Below are positions 49,691 through 61,371 of a stretch of DNA of 64,000 nucleotides, in pieces (within the stretch, counting starts at the first letter, position 1; each line of letters opens with the position of its first letter). The notes below the pieces were generated by a model. The model worked only from the letters and a program-made list of their open reading frames with translations. It was not told where the DNA came from and searched no databases. The translations under genes and the position numbers were made by a program. Source of the DNA: Alisma plantago-aquatica. Lineage: Eukaryota > Streptophyta > Magnoliopsida > Alismatales > Alismataceae. Location of the stretch: assembly GCA_963693085.1 (NCBI GenBank), contig OY856413.1:466421379-466485378 (forward strand), in the 5' to 3' direction.

Positions 49691-50339
49691 GGACGTATTG
49701 TATAATGGTGGCCACAAATAGATAAAAATCATAAGTAAAATATACTTTCTCATCCATGAGTGTGATGAGAGGAATTCAAATGAGATAAGTATGACCTAGA
49801 CACTTTGGTGTAGGTCATGAGGCCCTAGAAAGATAAGAGTTAAAGAAGTTAAGAGATATTATGTTTTCAGATTTTAATCAGTATTTTCTATCAGTTTTAT
49901 AGTGTCCAAGAATATTATGTAACATTGTTAGCTCTTTACTAATGTGCATTTTAGAATACTCATGCCACTTACTCTAACGACTATTTTTCCCAATGCATGG
50001 CTGGGGACGCGATGTCCGCAGGTTTTGGAGCAGCTGAGGATCAAAAGAACAAGTAAAGGACTAGAATATTTCTAGCTAACCTAGTGGGGTGCCATTTGCC
50101 TAGACGATCCAGAGTTTTGACATCTTTCTATTATGTCCAGTTATGTTGTCTATTAAATTAGATTTTATGGTTTAACTTGATGTAGTTTTTCCGTTGACAA
50201 AAACTATGTATGGATTAGTTTTATAGTTATGCAAAGTGTTTCATTTACTTTCATTACAATGATAATCATGTTTGTGACACTCCCAGAAAAAGAAAAAAAA
50301 TTGCTTCCGCTCATGTGATATAAAAATCTGGGTGTTACA

Positions 50340-50344
50340 CATAC
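50340..50344. repeat. Target-site duplication CATAC (right)
   Basis: Pairs with 45906-45910. Confidence 0.93.
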
Positions 50345-50507
50345 GTCATTGAGTATTGTCATTCTCTAGACATTCAATTTGTTCTATCACTATCTCATAT
50401 GACTGAACCAGAAAGAATTGGAAGCTTGCCTTTGATGTTTATCAAATCAATCTTAATGTATTCCTTCAATCATCCCATGATTGGCTCTTAGGGCATACAT
50501 ACCAACA

Positions 50508-50520
50508 GACTCCCACTTGC
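50508..50520 (-). other. Polypurine tract of element B
   Basis: Minus-strand GCAAGTGGGAGTC directly before the LTR start TGTTGG. Confidence 0.85.
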
Positions 50521-50559
50521 ACTACGAGCCAATCACCCTTGAATCATATTCATAGTGAT

Positions 50560-52850
50560 CTTCAAACATGTACCACATGTTACTGTTCTCTAGTGTGAAC
50601 ATAGTGGGTTATGGCAACTTCTTGCCAAAGTCAGTATAAATTGCATGTCTCTCATCTCTTCGTTATACGTCACACGTATGAGATGGAGTTGTCGTAATAT
50701 GCGATCTAGTATTCCTTTGCTAACCTTTAGCCACATTGCATGATCAAGGATTCCATACTTGTCATCAATGAGCAGAATATCTATAAGTTCATCTCATGAA
50801 CTTCCAGATCCATATAGTATCCACTGTTGTTCTCCTACGCATAGATACTTGGCATTTCCTTTTAAATGGTTTTATTGGAACACTTCCAATTATCAACAAA
50901 CTTTCACTTTTATATATCCTATATATATTTTGTGATTAATTTTCTGTCCTTTCGGAAGTTCGCATCAATGTAACTCTTTACATTGAACTCTTCCTTATCT
51001 CCATCGAACTAGTACTTATCAACTTATCATGGTATTCCAGTAACCCTTACTGGAAGCAGACAGACATCCACTCGTCATGTCCCACATGCGAGTTATCAGG
51101 ATGAGCATATCATATTTCCATGTCATACATACAAGATGATGAATGCATGTTGTTCTTAACATGCAAGATAATGGGATGATTACATACGTGATAGATCCAT
51201 ATCTATTCGTAGTGTTCCCATTCTTCATAAGAATTGGACACTTGGCCTTGGGATACTAACTCCATATAACATGGACAAGTTTTCTCCCACTGAATCTGTG
51301 CATACTGAACCCTTCAGTACAGATTGCCAATGTATGCTTTCTCTTTTCAGATCAAGAGGTTTTCAAGAACTATCTCTATAGATCTCAATTCCTATCACAT
51401 AGGAAACATATCTATCTTCCTTAAAGATAATTTCCACTTTTGGATTTCCATTCTAGAACAATTCCATTTCACATCAACATGTGGAATGTGAACACGCTCC
51501 CACTAAATCACAGATCCCTTCTTTATCTTTGACATATCAGTCAAACCCTTTGACTATATCATCAAAGTAAAGATCCAATTCTGAGTTGCTTGTACTCAAT
51601 CAATCACATTGATTAGTCCATTGTAACTTATAGACTTCATTTGCATTAGTGGATTCATAAACCTTATGGGTTGTGTCACATACACATCCTTGTTTTATTC
51701 CTCATAGAAATGTGGTTTTAGTATCCATATGCCAAATGTCTTAGTCATTAAGTTGCAATCAACAAGCATCATCCTTCTCAAAATGTTATCCATGTGTCTT
51801 AACACTTAAGACTCATTTGCACTTATGGATTTCATTCCAATGGGTGCTACCATCAAGGTCATACCTTATGGTTCACATGGATATCATTTAGGATGTAATG
51901 GTCGTAAATCATAACTCAAGATTCGGTTCCTCATATTCATCTAGATAGTTGACTCATCATACGAACAACTCATCACGTAGATAATTGAGGTGTATCTGTT
52001 AAGGATATAAAAACTCACAGCCCTTGTGATTCTTAATTTCTTTTATTAGTGAAGTGTATTCTTTATTTAAGAAGAATTTAGTTATTTGATAATCATTATC
52101 TAACTCCTTAGAGTATGACTCCTTCTTGATTTAGACATCACCATGCATTAATCATGAGTTCACTATGATACACTATCATAATCACTCATAAGGATCTCAA
52201 ACATTTGGTCCAAGTATTTCATTCATTGATCTCATCAAGAATTAACACTTTACCAAATTTGCACTTCATCTATGATAATCTTGAACACTTCAAGATATTC
52301 ATATTGGTATTTCTCTAAACACCATTTGAAGTATTAGCATTTGTTCCAATATGTAAATACATCACATGTATTATACCTAATAGGATAATCATTCTCCCAC
52401 TACCATTAGTGAAGATTGATTAATCATGTTCAAGATATTCATGTCTCTTACTGGTTCTGTAACCAAAAGAGTCTAGATTTATCCATCATATGGAAACTAG
52501 ATATGAATTTCTCATGATTTATGCTAATTTGATTGCTAGAGTCATCAATAACTTTAGGTATCATTTTATCTTATGCATATCAAATACCACAAGATAAATA
52601 AGGCATTGCCACAAAGATCATATCTTTAGAAATTGAACCATCTCTTTATTGATTGCCATCATATGCAAAAATAAAGTGTTTCTATCTATTGGCAAATATG
52701 AAATAGCAGTTCATAATTGTATTACATGCCTTTTAGGCTAAAAATAAACTAAAGTAATCCTATCTATGGCGGCAACACTTGCCCCATTTATTGAGTGCTT
52801 TACACTTTACATCTTGGTATCATATACCTCAAAAGTGTTACAAGTTTACT
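50560..52850 (-). pseudogene. pol: Decayed Copia pol remnants, element B
   Basis: Collinear with A 2230-4500 on the opposite strand. RT thumb and GSxMY-type remnants lie at 51480-51020, including the frame 51228-51019. RNase H fragments lie towards 50700 and integrase fragments near 52260. It shares A's missing segments but has its own extra frame changes. Confidence 0.6.
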
Positions 52851-52859
52851 TTCATGACA

Positions 52860-53717
52860 CCTTTAAGTAGAGACGTCTGTCGCCTCCTTCTTCTTTTGTT
52901 CTTCCAGATAGAGAGGACAATTTCTTTTCCAATGTCTTGGCTTTTGACAATGGTGGCAATTTCCTTTCTTGGTCACGCCTCCCTTGGCCTTGAGAGCTGA
53001 AGATGACTTGGGCTCCTAGCTAGCATCAGAACCTTTCTTAGCTTTTCCCTTGCCCTTGCGCTTGGACTTGCCTTTCTTGCTCATGATCACCATCACAGAC
53101 TTAGGCTTGTCCTTCTTCATCTGTATCTCGGCTGTCCTCAACATGCCCAATAACTCTGACAGTGGCCTATCAAAGTTGTTCAGGTTGTAGTTCATCACAA
53201 ACTGACTGTAGGATTCTGGCAATGATCGCAGTATCACATCAGTAGCCAACTCTTGGCTCAGTGGAAATCCCAGTCTTGTCAGGTTCTCCACATACCCAAT
53301 CATCTTGAGTGTGTGAGGACCAACTGGATCTCCTTCTGTCATGACGCACTTGAACAATGCCCTTGAGACATTGTATCTCTGTTGCCGTGCTTGATCTTCA
53401 TACATGTTTCTAAGATGTTGAATCATCTCAATGACACCCATGTTCTCATGTTGTCTCTACAACTCGTGGTTCATAGAGCACAAAATCAAGCACTTTGCAT
53501 CAATGGCATCATCAGAATGCTTCTTGTAAGCATCCCTTTCTGCCTTTGGTGCATTAGGAGTAGGTTCCTCTGGAATTGGAGTATCCAGGACATAGGGTTT
53601 TCTCTCTTGAGTGAGAACAATTCTCAATGTCCTATACCAGTCGTGGAAGTTTGTCCCATTTAGCTTGTCCTTTTCAAGGAATAATCGCAAAGAAAAGTGA
53701 TTATTGTTTGTTGCCAT
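52860..53717 (-). pseudogene. gag: Copia gag, element B, two in-frame stops
   Basis: Starts Met-Ala-Thr-Asn-Asn-Asn at 53717 and stays in one frame to about 52860. Breaks are a TAG after Met-Asn-His-Glu-Leu (about 53457) and a TAG at 53016; no frameshift is seen. The N-terminal part is a UBN2-type Copia Gag (Leu-Asn-Gly-Thr-Asn-Phe-His-Asp-Trp near residue 18-26; Val-Ile-Leu-Arg-Ser-Leu-Pro block later). A Lys/Gly-rich basic stretch precedes a CX2CX4HX4C zinc knuckle (Cys-His-His-Cys...His...Cys) at about 52950-52910. Capsid and RNA-binding role by family. The fuller of the two copies in the window. Confidence 0.8.
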
Positions 53718-54238
53718 TTGTACTACAAAAGGAAATATGCAATTTTAGTCCAAAAACTCATTTTTGACTTATTTGATTGATTTGAAAATTTGACGATATA
53801 ATTAGGCCTTTGATTAATTATCGCTCCCACTATTTTAATTCAAATTGATAGCCCTCACCATCAATTTGGAAGATTGCAACGTACAACCTTCTAGTGGGCA
53901 AGATCCTGAAATCCTCTAAGTCATGGACCAGCTAGGGTTGTCACCCACAACTTAGATCTCTCAGGTAGGCAACTCTTGCCAATTGCATCATATGCAACTC
54001 TTGATAAGATGTCATATGCAACTCCTTGCCATGAACACCTCCATGCCTCAAGGTGCTAGATCCTATCTAGGTCACCTTGTTAAGTTCGACCCAAAGCCAA
54101 CACGATGAATATGCACCCTGCTTGGGCAGACCCACACATTCATCCTTCACGCTTCCACGAGATAGACGGTGCACCACGCTTGGGCGTGCCCACACTTGGT
54201 CGATCAAGCTTTTCACGTGTGTCACATTTGGAAGGCGG
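53718..54238 (-). other. Leader of element B next to gag
   Basis: Collinear with A 905-1413. No ORF. Confidence 0.6.
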
Positions 54239-55030
54239 TGATAACCTCCTATTTTAGTAGTTTATTTTACGAATGGTCACTAGGTTATCCCTCACCGGAA
54301 ACTAGGCCTACAAAGACGCTATTCGATTTGGTAATTATCGCTCGCTTGTTAGTTTTAGATGCACGTTTCTTGAGGTTGAGTAAGATTCTCTCTTCGGAGA
54401 CTACATCCTTCAGTGACGCGTAGTGATGTACCGCATGAGAGTTACTTAACCCTTGGAGGATGAGATGCATTGCCCTTTTCTTATATGGGCATTGGTCTTG
54501 TGGAACATCGAAGGGTGCAATGCATCGCTCTTGTCTTATGTGGGCATCGGTCTTGTGGAACACCCTTGGATGCAACGCATCGCTCTTGTCTTATAAGGCA
54601 TCGGTCTTGTGGATACATCCATGCATCTAGCTTATAAGTCTTGCTTAGTACATATACAATGCATGTGTAGCGGTGGTAAATACCTGCTTAACCCCAGTGA
54701 TTCATCATCATTTGTTAACTCTTAAGATTTACTTGCTTTATTTACTTTCTTGCTTTACTTTCTTTGTACTTAGTTTAAAACAACCAAATCAAACTTTCGA
54801 TCTAAATATCAATCTTTAAGTTGTTAAGTAAAGGCTAAACGTTTTCCATCTTGACTTCGTCAAGACCGTTGTCCCGAGGATTCGACCCTTAACTATACTA
54901 CGATAAGACTTCCACATGTCTTAGCACATGTGGGTGGAGTTCTTACCATAGTATTAGCAAGGCTAAACTTAGAGACTCATCATCTCTAGGATTTTTAGTG
55001 GTGTTGCATAAAGCAAAAAACGAACCATCA
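54239..55030. mobile_element. Probable solo LTR S2 (792 bp) inside B's leader
   Basis: Absent from A, whose sequence runs straight across this point. Starts TGATAACCTCC and ends CGAACCATCA (TG...CA). The flanks share GGC (GGCGG left, GGCAT right, and GGCAT in A), so the duplication looks partly mutated. Text such as CCCGAGGATTCGACCC resembles Tat/Athila-type Gypsy LTRs. Three tandem repeats of about 60 bp (CATCGCTCTTGTCTTAT type) lie at 54460-54615. Confidence 0.6.
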
Positions 55031-55288
55031 GGCATCTAATCTTAATATTTAATGAGGGATTTGGTTTTATATACATATACATATCCAATCACCACAATAC
55101 ATAGTACGTATCATATACATGCTATATCCCACAGAAAACATGTGAACCGATAAAAGCGATGATTATGGCCATCCTAATGTGATTCCTTGAGCCAAGAGAA
55201 ATCACGGTCATCTAGGTCTACATCACATGCAACCTGTATAAAATGAACTTTGTGCTTTGCCTTTCTGGGTTTGATCAACTCATCTCAT

Positions 55289-55500
55289 GAATGATCGGCT
55301 CGCCATCAGACTGGTCGGCTAGGTGCTACCAGCCGATCGGTTGGCTCCTCCAACTGATCGGTTTGCTTGGTCATCATTCATCTCTTCATGGCCGCCACCC
55401 GCTTGTCTCGCTCCTCGAACCGGTCATCAACCGATCGGCTCACTCCTTGAACCGATCGTCTGGAACGTCAACCGATCGGTTCACTCCTTGAATCAATTGT
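55289..55500 (-). repeat. Palindrome array in leader of B
   Basis: AACCGATCGGTT-type motifs at the position equivalent to 431-620 in A. Confidence 0.8.
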
Positions 55501-55940
55501 CTCATCTGTCGTAAGGATGTCCTCCGTTCTTTGACATAACATGAAATAAAATTTTATCCTATTTTACATTGTAAAAAGAGAAACCTCGTGTTACATTTGA
55601 GGGGAGCAAAGGTAGGAAAGAAATCTCGAATTATTTCGAGTTACATCAAGAATAGGAGAAGGAAGATCGGTGCGTAGACCGAGATGCAAGCAACCACATA
55701 CAACCATACACATATAGGGTTTACTGGCCATAACCACGCTATACATCCACCACAAAACTCATATAAGGGTGACGTGTATCGAGTGCATTCATAATACATA
55801 TCATATATGTAAATTGGGATTTGTGGATTTAGGATTGGACATGCATAAAGCCAATTTTATTCGCATCGTATGCAATAAATAAAGGCGACAAACCAAATTC
55901 AATCATATCGATAATCCCTAATGTATAGAGCAGTTGACGT

Positions 55941-55954
55941 GGCTCTGATACCAC
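55941..55954 (-). other. Primer-binding site of element B
   Basis: Minus-strand GTGGTATCAGAGCC directly after the LTR end (CCCTACA). Initiator Met tRNA type. Confidence 0.92.
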
Positions 55955-56397
55955 TGTAGGGTTTTAGGGGAGGCAGATAAGGCAGCGGAAACAAAAAAAT
56001 TCCTCCCCAAACCCAGAATAAGGAAACACGTCAACGTCTATACAATAGGAAAGGGATGGTTTGTGGAATCATACCTTGTCCCGAGGCTTGCTCGGTGACA
56101 ATACCTCGTGCCTTGCACGGTCTTCACCTCCGGTCTTGGACGGTGTCTGTGCAGCTCCTGGTCGCACCGGGACTGACAACTCCTGGTCTCACCGGGACTG
56201 TTGGGATTGATAGTTGTCCTCCGAGCGGCAGAAATATCCTGCCTCTGAAATAGTCCACACGGACCACCTGGAACTCCAATCTCCTTGTCCCACAAGGAAT
56301 TGGAAGGCGTCGCACCCTCCTGTCAGCGTACTAGTCACTGACACACTCTCCTGCCACCAGTTTCTTTCTGCAGTTGTCTTTCCCTTGTTGTGCCTCC
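55955..56397 (-). repeat. 5' LTR of element B, 443 bp before it is interrupted
   Basis: Matches 43827-44269. Broken after GCCTCC by element R; the remainder should lie beyond the window. Confidence 0.9.
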
Positions 56398-59237
56398 TAT
56401 GACAAAGTGGAATTTCACCAGTCCTTGCTCAAATTAATACTTTACCCTCATGATACCTACTAATGGTCCCAAATTATTTTTATTGTCTTCATAATCAATA
56501 TTGAGACTGAAATCCAAGATATGGTGACCAATGTAGTTTTTATACACATTATAACACTTCAAATTGGATTCATTCATCACTTTGTCCAAAGAATCTAATT
56601 GGTAAATCAATCTTTATCTTTTGATTCTCAAACATTTTCTAGATATCATCCACATTATTTTGAATCTTTGGTCCAAATTTGAGGTCATTTGGACATTCCT
56701 ATGATTTACTACGATTTCTTGAAGTTAGTGGGTTAAAAAAACCCCCTTTATTTACTCTTTTATTTGGCTTTTCCATGTCATTGATCCATGGCAAGGGAAC
56801 AGGGTGAGTTTAATCCCTTGGATCCACCCTCCCACGGACCAGGGCCCAATCTGATGGGCTAGTGGTCATCTCCTACCTCCGCAATCAGCGGGGAAGAATA
56901 ATTAAGGGATTGATGATGAGATCTCCCTCCTGTGACCCTATTTTGAAATTCTATTCGAGAGGAAATGACCCCCTCGCAAATACAAATAGAACAAACCCTA
57001 TTTTGACCACCGTTCATGCTATATACAGCCTCCAAAATGAGCTCCTTGCCTCCTATTCTTACTCCGGCGGCCATAGCTAGGGCCCAGATCTGATCTAGCC
57101 TAACCCTAGCCCTCAAGCCTATAAAATGATCCCCTAAGGGGCGCCGACACCCCACTTTGCTAGAACGAGCATCATTGCTCTCTCCCTCGGCCTCAGACAG
57201 CTTCCTTTTTCCATTCTTTCTCCTCGTCTCTCTCTGCTCCAGATCACCGCCGCCGCACACAGCCGCGTTGGCCATCCTTCCTGCTCGCCCCCTCTCCTCT
57301 CTCTCTGGCCACCAATGACTTTACAAGAGCTCGTCGAAGCCGAGCGGCACCTCAGCCGCCTCCCTTGCCCTCTGCTGCTCTCAGACCTTCCCCACTCCGG
57401 CGAGAACCACCGCTTTCCTGTGTGGCTCGCGTGAGACCTGTGCAAGCAAGGGGAGAGGTTTCTCGAACCATCGGTCCAGGAGATGCTAGAGCCGGTTCAA
57501 AGGCCCAGCTAGACCAGTGATTGGACCGGACCTCCAAGCTAGCAAGTCGCATGGACTATGTGGCCAGATCTGAGCCATTGTTTGCACATCCAATGACTCT
57601 GGTTTTTCACAAATGAGGTATTTTTACTTATCTCTAACAAATAATCATTTAAATACCCAGATCTTGATTAAATCACAGAAATTGCATCATAACTCCAAAT
57701 ATGACAATCAAATAGTCAATCTTGATCAGAAAAATCCAGTGAATCCATTAAAAATACTTTTGAAACCTGATTCCAAACTATGCTCAATGATATATTTAAA
57801 TCTGAGCTCTTTCTCATTTAATTATTCTAAATGACTCAATGTTGTGATTAGACTTTGGAAACCTTAGATGTTAACTCTGTTGATTATCTTGAGACATGAA
57901 ATCATACTTGTCTATACTAGATATAATATTGTTGTCTTAATCACCTTTGAATATTAATCTTATGCCTTGAAGGTAATTTTGATGATATCTTGATAATATG
58001 ATTGATCTAAATCTTGTAGCATATCTAGATCTTTTGACCTAAAAGTTGATCTCTGATCTACTTATCAGAACTTGATCTAATCTTGAACCCCAATGATGTT
58101 AGAACTTGATAAATGATCTAAAGACTTGATTTTTGGAATTGCATATTGACTAGGATAATTAGGGTTAACACATGTACCTAGAAAACCTAGGTAGGTCATT
58201 CACACTCGAAATACTTGACATGGGAAATAATGTTGGATATATTGAAATATTGGTTGATTATAAGTGAATGACCCAACCCTAAGGTTGACAGAGGAAAAGT
58301 GTAACCCTAATCTCGAATATTAAACATGATATCCAATTATCTTGATCTTAACCCTTGATCCTATCTTGATGATTTAGGATCTGACTCGAAGGGTCTACCT
58401 ATTATTTGTTGATTATACTCGAAATCCTCGGGGAAAGGTACACTATTTATATAACTCCTCCTTGATTGTATTGAAGATACTTTTATGTATCTCTTGACCG
58501 TATGCTTGGCTATTTACTTGGATGAACTACTGTTCCCTATGATTAGTCTTCTGTTTTTCTATACAATATTTTGAAAAACATGAAAACATAAATTGCATGC
58601 CCATTATGACTTCCCGTATATTGATAATGATGATGATATTGATAATGTTGATATTGAGTGCAACAACCCCCTCATTTGGAGGTGGGACTTGTACATTGGC
58701 CTCCTATGTTCCTATGGTGAGAAGGAGCCTAGTGACCTTCCCCATCGCGTTGGGGTAATAGAGTCACACAAAATATATAAGCATGCTTCTCGAATTACAG
58801 CATAATGGGAACTCATAATAAAATTTGAATTGCTTGAAAAACTTGTCGAATAAATGTTGGTTTTGCAAATTGCTTGTTATTCTTTGAATATAAGTCCTGC
58901 CAAGTATACTATCTTGTTATAAATCGTTTTACTTGATTTTGATAGCATATCGTGCAATTGCATGATTGTGTCTTGATTTTCTTGATTTTAGGAAATACAA
59001 ATGGAATATTAAATAAGATCGCTTCCACACTCATACACTCTGATGACAAAGATAAATTGGTTATATCTCCATATTGGGTTAGTTTGTTATTCATTTATCC
59101 AGTTTTGAGTTATTTGTTTCTTATTGTATATGCCAGTGTGATTGATCCTATTGGGCCACTCAGGGACGGGCGCTTCAATCCTTTTTCTACTGTCTAGGCA
59201 GTGGGATTGGGATTGGGGTAAGAACGGTTCCATGACA
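56398..59237 (+). repeat. 5' LTR of element R (2840 bp)
   Basis: Starts TATGACAAAG where the 3' LTR has TGTGACAAAG, a one-base loss of the terminal TG, and ends CCATGACA. The right border is fixed by the PBS. It has a TATA box at 57119-57126 followed by a GC-rich leader (57130-57500). Overlapping frames at 56859-57552 and their twins at 61832-62449 are present in both LTRs but conflict with each other and match nothing known. Confidence 0.87.
57119..57126 (+). promoter_or_regulatory. LTR TATA box, element R
   Basis: CTATAAAA, about 10 bp before a sharp rise in GC. The 3' LTR has CTATAAAT at 62092-62099. Confidence 0.65.
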
Positions 59238-61371
59238 GTTGGTATCAGATCTTTCACACTTTCATATACTTTGAGTAAATAATTTCTCAAGTCTGTTACA
59301 CCCAAGAAACCCTAAAGTCCATAATGGTGAAAATTGAGGTGTTTAGGCTCAGGGTTCTGACATAATTTCTCTTGTCTGTTTTCACGGTGGTTGAGATCCC
59401 CCACTCTATCTGGCCTTAATTGATCCAGAACTGGACCTAAAGGTTCTCTTGTAAACCCCTAGAGAGTCTTCCAGCATCTCATCTCTTCTTTAAGGACAAT
59501 CATAAGCCACCCATGTAGACGAAGATTAGGTAGTCTTCTCATCCCTCATGTGGTCCTTTCTTATGACTCTATACCACATGATGTCTCAATTATGGGTAGC
59601 TTATGCATGGGAATAATGAATATCGCCAAATCTTAAAAGTTGATACCATGATCTGACCTTAATTTGAAAACTCAATTTTGATCAATTAATTTTGAAATCA
59701 AATACTCATGTACACTCAATTTATCCAAACGTGACTACATATTTGCTATGTTTGAGGTCAATATTAGTAATCTTGATATGGTGAAATAAGGACTTATACC
59801 TTAGACCTCATTGTTGATGAGGTCTCGATTTGATTAATGTCCATGTTTCCCTATTATTGATTAAACCTCATACATAGTTAAGAAAATGTGTACCCTATTT
59901 GATACATATCATGACTAAGCCATCAAGCGACGAAGCTTAGGACTCACAAAATCATGATGTAAGACCATGATGCAAAAAGTTGTTTCCCTATTGAGCATTG
60001 ATGCCTTCTCAATTTTGATATGATTATGGGCCTAGATTTTTCACTATTATGCTCTAATTCCTCGAATGCCAAATTCAAATCCTTGATTGCCAAATTATAA
60101 CACTACCTTGATCATGAAAGGAAAGAATTGCATATCTTGACATTATTGCCCTATTATCTTGAATTTTGATCTTATGACTTTGATATATATGATTTAAATA
60201 AGATCAGTGGATCGTGACCAATGTAAGTAATGTGCTAGATTAGGGTGGTAGTTGACTCATGACTCCCCTAACCTAGGTCACATCCCTATTATGACTACCT
60301 CTAAGTTTTCATCCTATTCATTATTTAAAGTCTGGAAAGGTATACCCTTTCACCCGATTTAGACTGGTTGATCTAAGCCTAATAGGTTGAACCCATGGTT
60401 GATACTCGATCTTGAATATTGATTTAATAATGACCTTGACATACGAAAATATTGACTATAGCTTTTGGTTGACTTCCTAGATAGACCTAGGTGTAGATCA
60501 TTCATCAACCTTGGATACAATGATAATGAAACCTTGATATGTTTTTGAACATTGATGAATATCGTTGCTTGAAATTGAATATAGATGAGTGATCTCCCCT
60601 AAGGTCTAAACAAGAATATAAACTCTAGCTTTTGAATATTTATACATATGATCAAATTTTGGATCTATGACTTTTAGTGTCTAAAATCTCGACTCTTGAT
60701 ATTGATTATAGAATTATGACTCACGATTATCAAATCTCAATAATGATACAAATCCTATGATCCCATTTTTTTGGACATTGAGATATATGACTAATGACTT
60801 CAAAATCCCAAATCGAGAAAATTTTGAAATGATGACTATTTTGACTTCTTGATTTATGAATTAGGGTTCATCTCTCATTAGGACTAGGGTGGGACCTTCC
60901 CATTGAATTTGAGTTCGAAATAATGATATTGAAAATATGATGTTGTATCAAAATATTGAAATATGAAATCTCAAATCACGGATGTATAACCCCACCTAGG
61001 CCAAAGGAGAAGCTAGGACCCTGAGATTTTGGGATTGAAAATCACCTTGTACACTTAAACTCTATTTGCTTGATCTAAAATATGACCTCTCTGAATTTGT
61101 GATCAATAGGATGTTCTCGATATTTATGACTCATATTATGACTTTGAACTCAATTGCTCGATGATGAAATGATGTTAGTACCAAGTTGATTAGGATATGG
61201 AACATGGAATTTCAATTATGGTTTTTGGGACTAATTGAAGTTTGAGGACATGATTTTCATTTTATAGTTGAGGATGTTCTAGTAATTGAGGATATGATCT
61301 AGATTTGAATAATTTTAAACTTGAGGGTATTTTGAATTTTGGGGACAAAATTCTTTTTAAGGAGCGAAGGA
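59238..61371 (+). mobile_element. Interior of element R: 2134 bp without coding capacity
   Basis: PBS TTGGTATCAGAT at 59240-59251. The interior ends TTTGGGGACAAAATTC...TTTTTAAGGAGCGAAGGA, the usual Gypsy 3' border. No frame of note between; many GATATTGA and TTGAT-rich stretches. The combination of large LTRs and a non-coding interior is that of a LARD-type non-autonomous element. Confidence 0.8.
61346..61371 (+). other. Polypurine tract of element R
   Basis: TTTTTAAGGAGCGAAGGA directly before TGTGACAAAG. Confidence 0.75.

Larger units (their letters stand above)
45911..50339 (+). mobile_element. Solo LTR S1, probably Ty3/Gypsy (4429 bp)
   Basis: Starts TGTAACATCC and ends GGGTGTTACA. Flanked by CATAC duplicates inside B's LTR, with no PBS, internal region or second LTR, so it reads as a solo LTR. 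The plus orientation is suggested by the TATA box at 46679-46690 and a GC-rich leader at 46740-47220. The size and GGGTGTTACA terminus fit large-LTR Gypsy groups (Tekay/Del or Tat-like), which is inference. It contains a hairpin repeat array at 49510-49690. Frames at 46952-47273 overlap on both strands and are not supported as genes. Confidence 0.85.
43827..50507 (-). repeat. 3' LTR of element B (2247 bp without the insert)
   Basis: Plus-strand text starts TGTAGGGTTTTAGGGG and ends ACCAACA. The net length after removing 4429 bp of solo LTR and 5 bp of TSD matches A's LTR (2246 bp). Confidence 0.9.
43827..56397 (-). mobile_element. Copia element B, minus strand, right end cut by element R
   Basis: Sister of A in inverted orientation. 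Parts on the minus strand: 5' LTR fragment 55955-56397, PBS 55941-55954, leader with palindrome array, gag 53717-52860, decayed pol, polypurine tract 50508-50520, 3' LTR 43827-50507. It contains two insertions (45911-50339 and 54239-55030). Gag is broken only by two in-frame stops; pol is compressed and decayed in the same way as in A. Confidence 0.87.

Noticed and set aside
55941..55954. tRNA-like sequence TGGTATCAGAGCC and similar sites
   Set aside because: These are 12-14 bp primer-binding sites next to LTRs, not tRNA genes; no cloverleaf follows.
56859..57552. Arg/Gly-rich frames on the minus strand of R's LTR, repeated at 61832-62449
   Set aside because: Several mutually overlapping frames in the GC-rich leader; no homology recognised, and transcription from the TATA box would run the other way.
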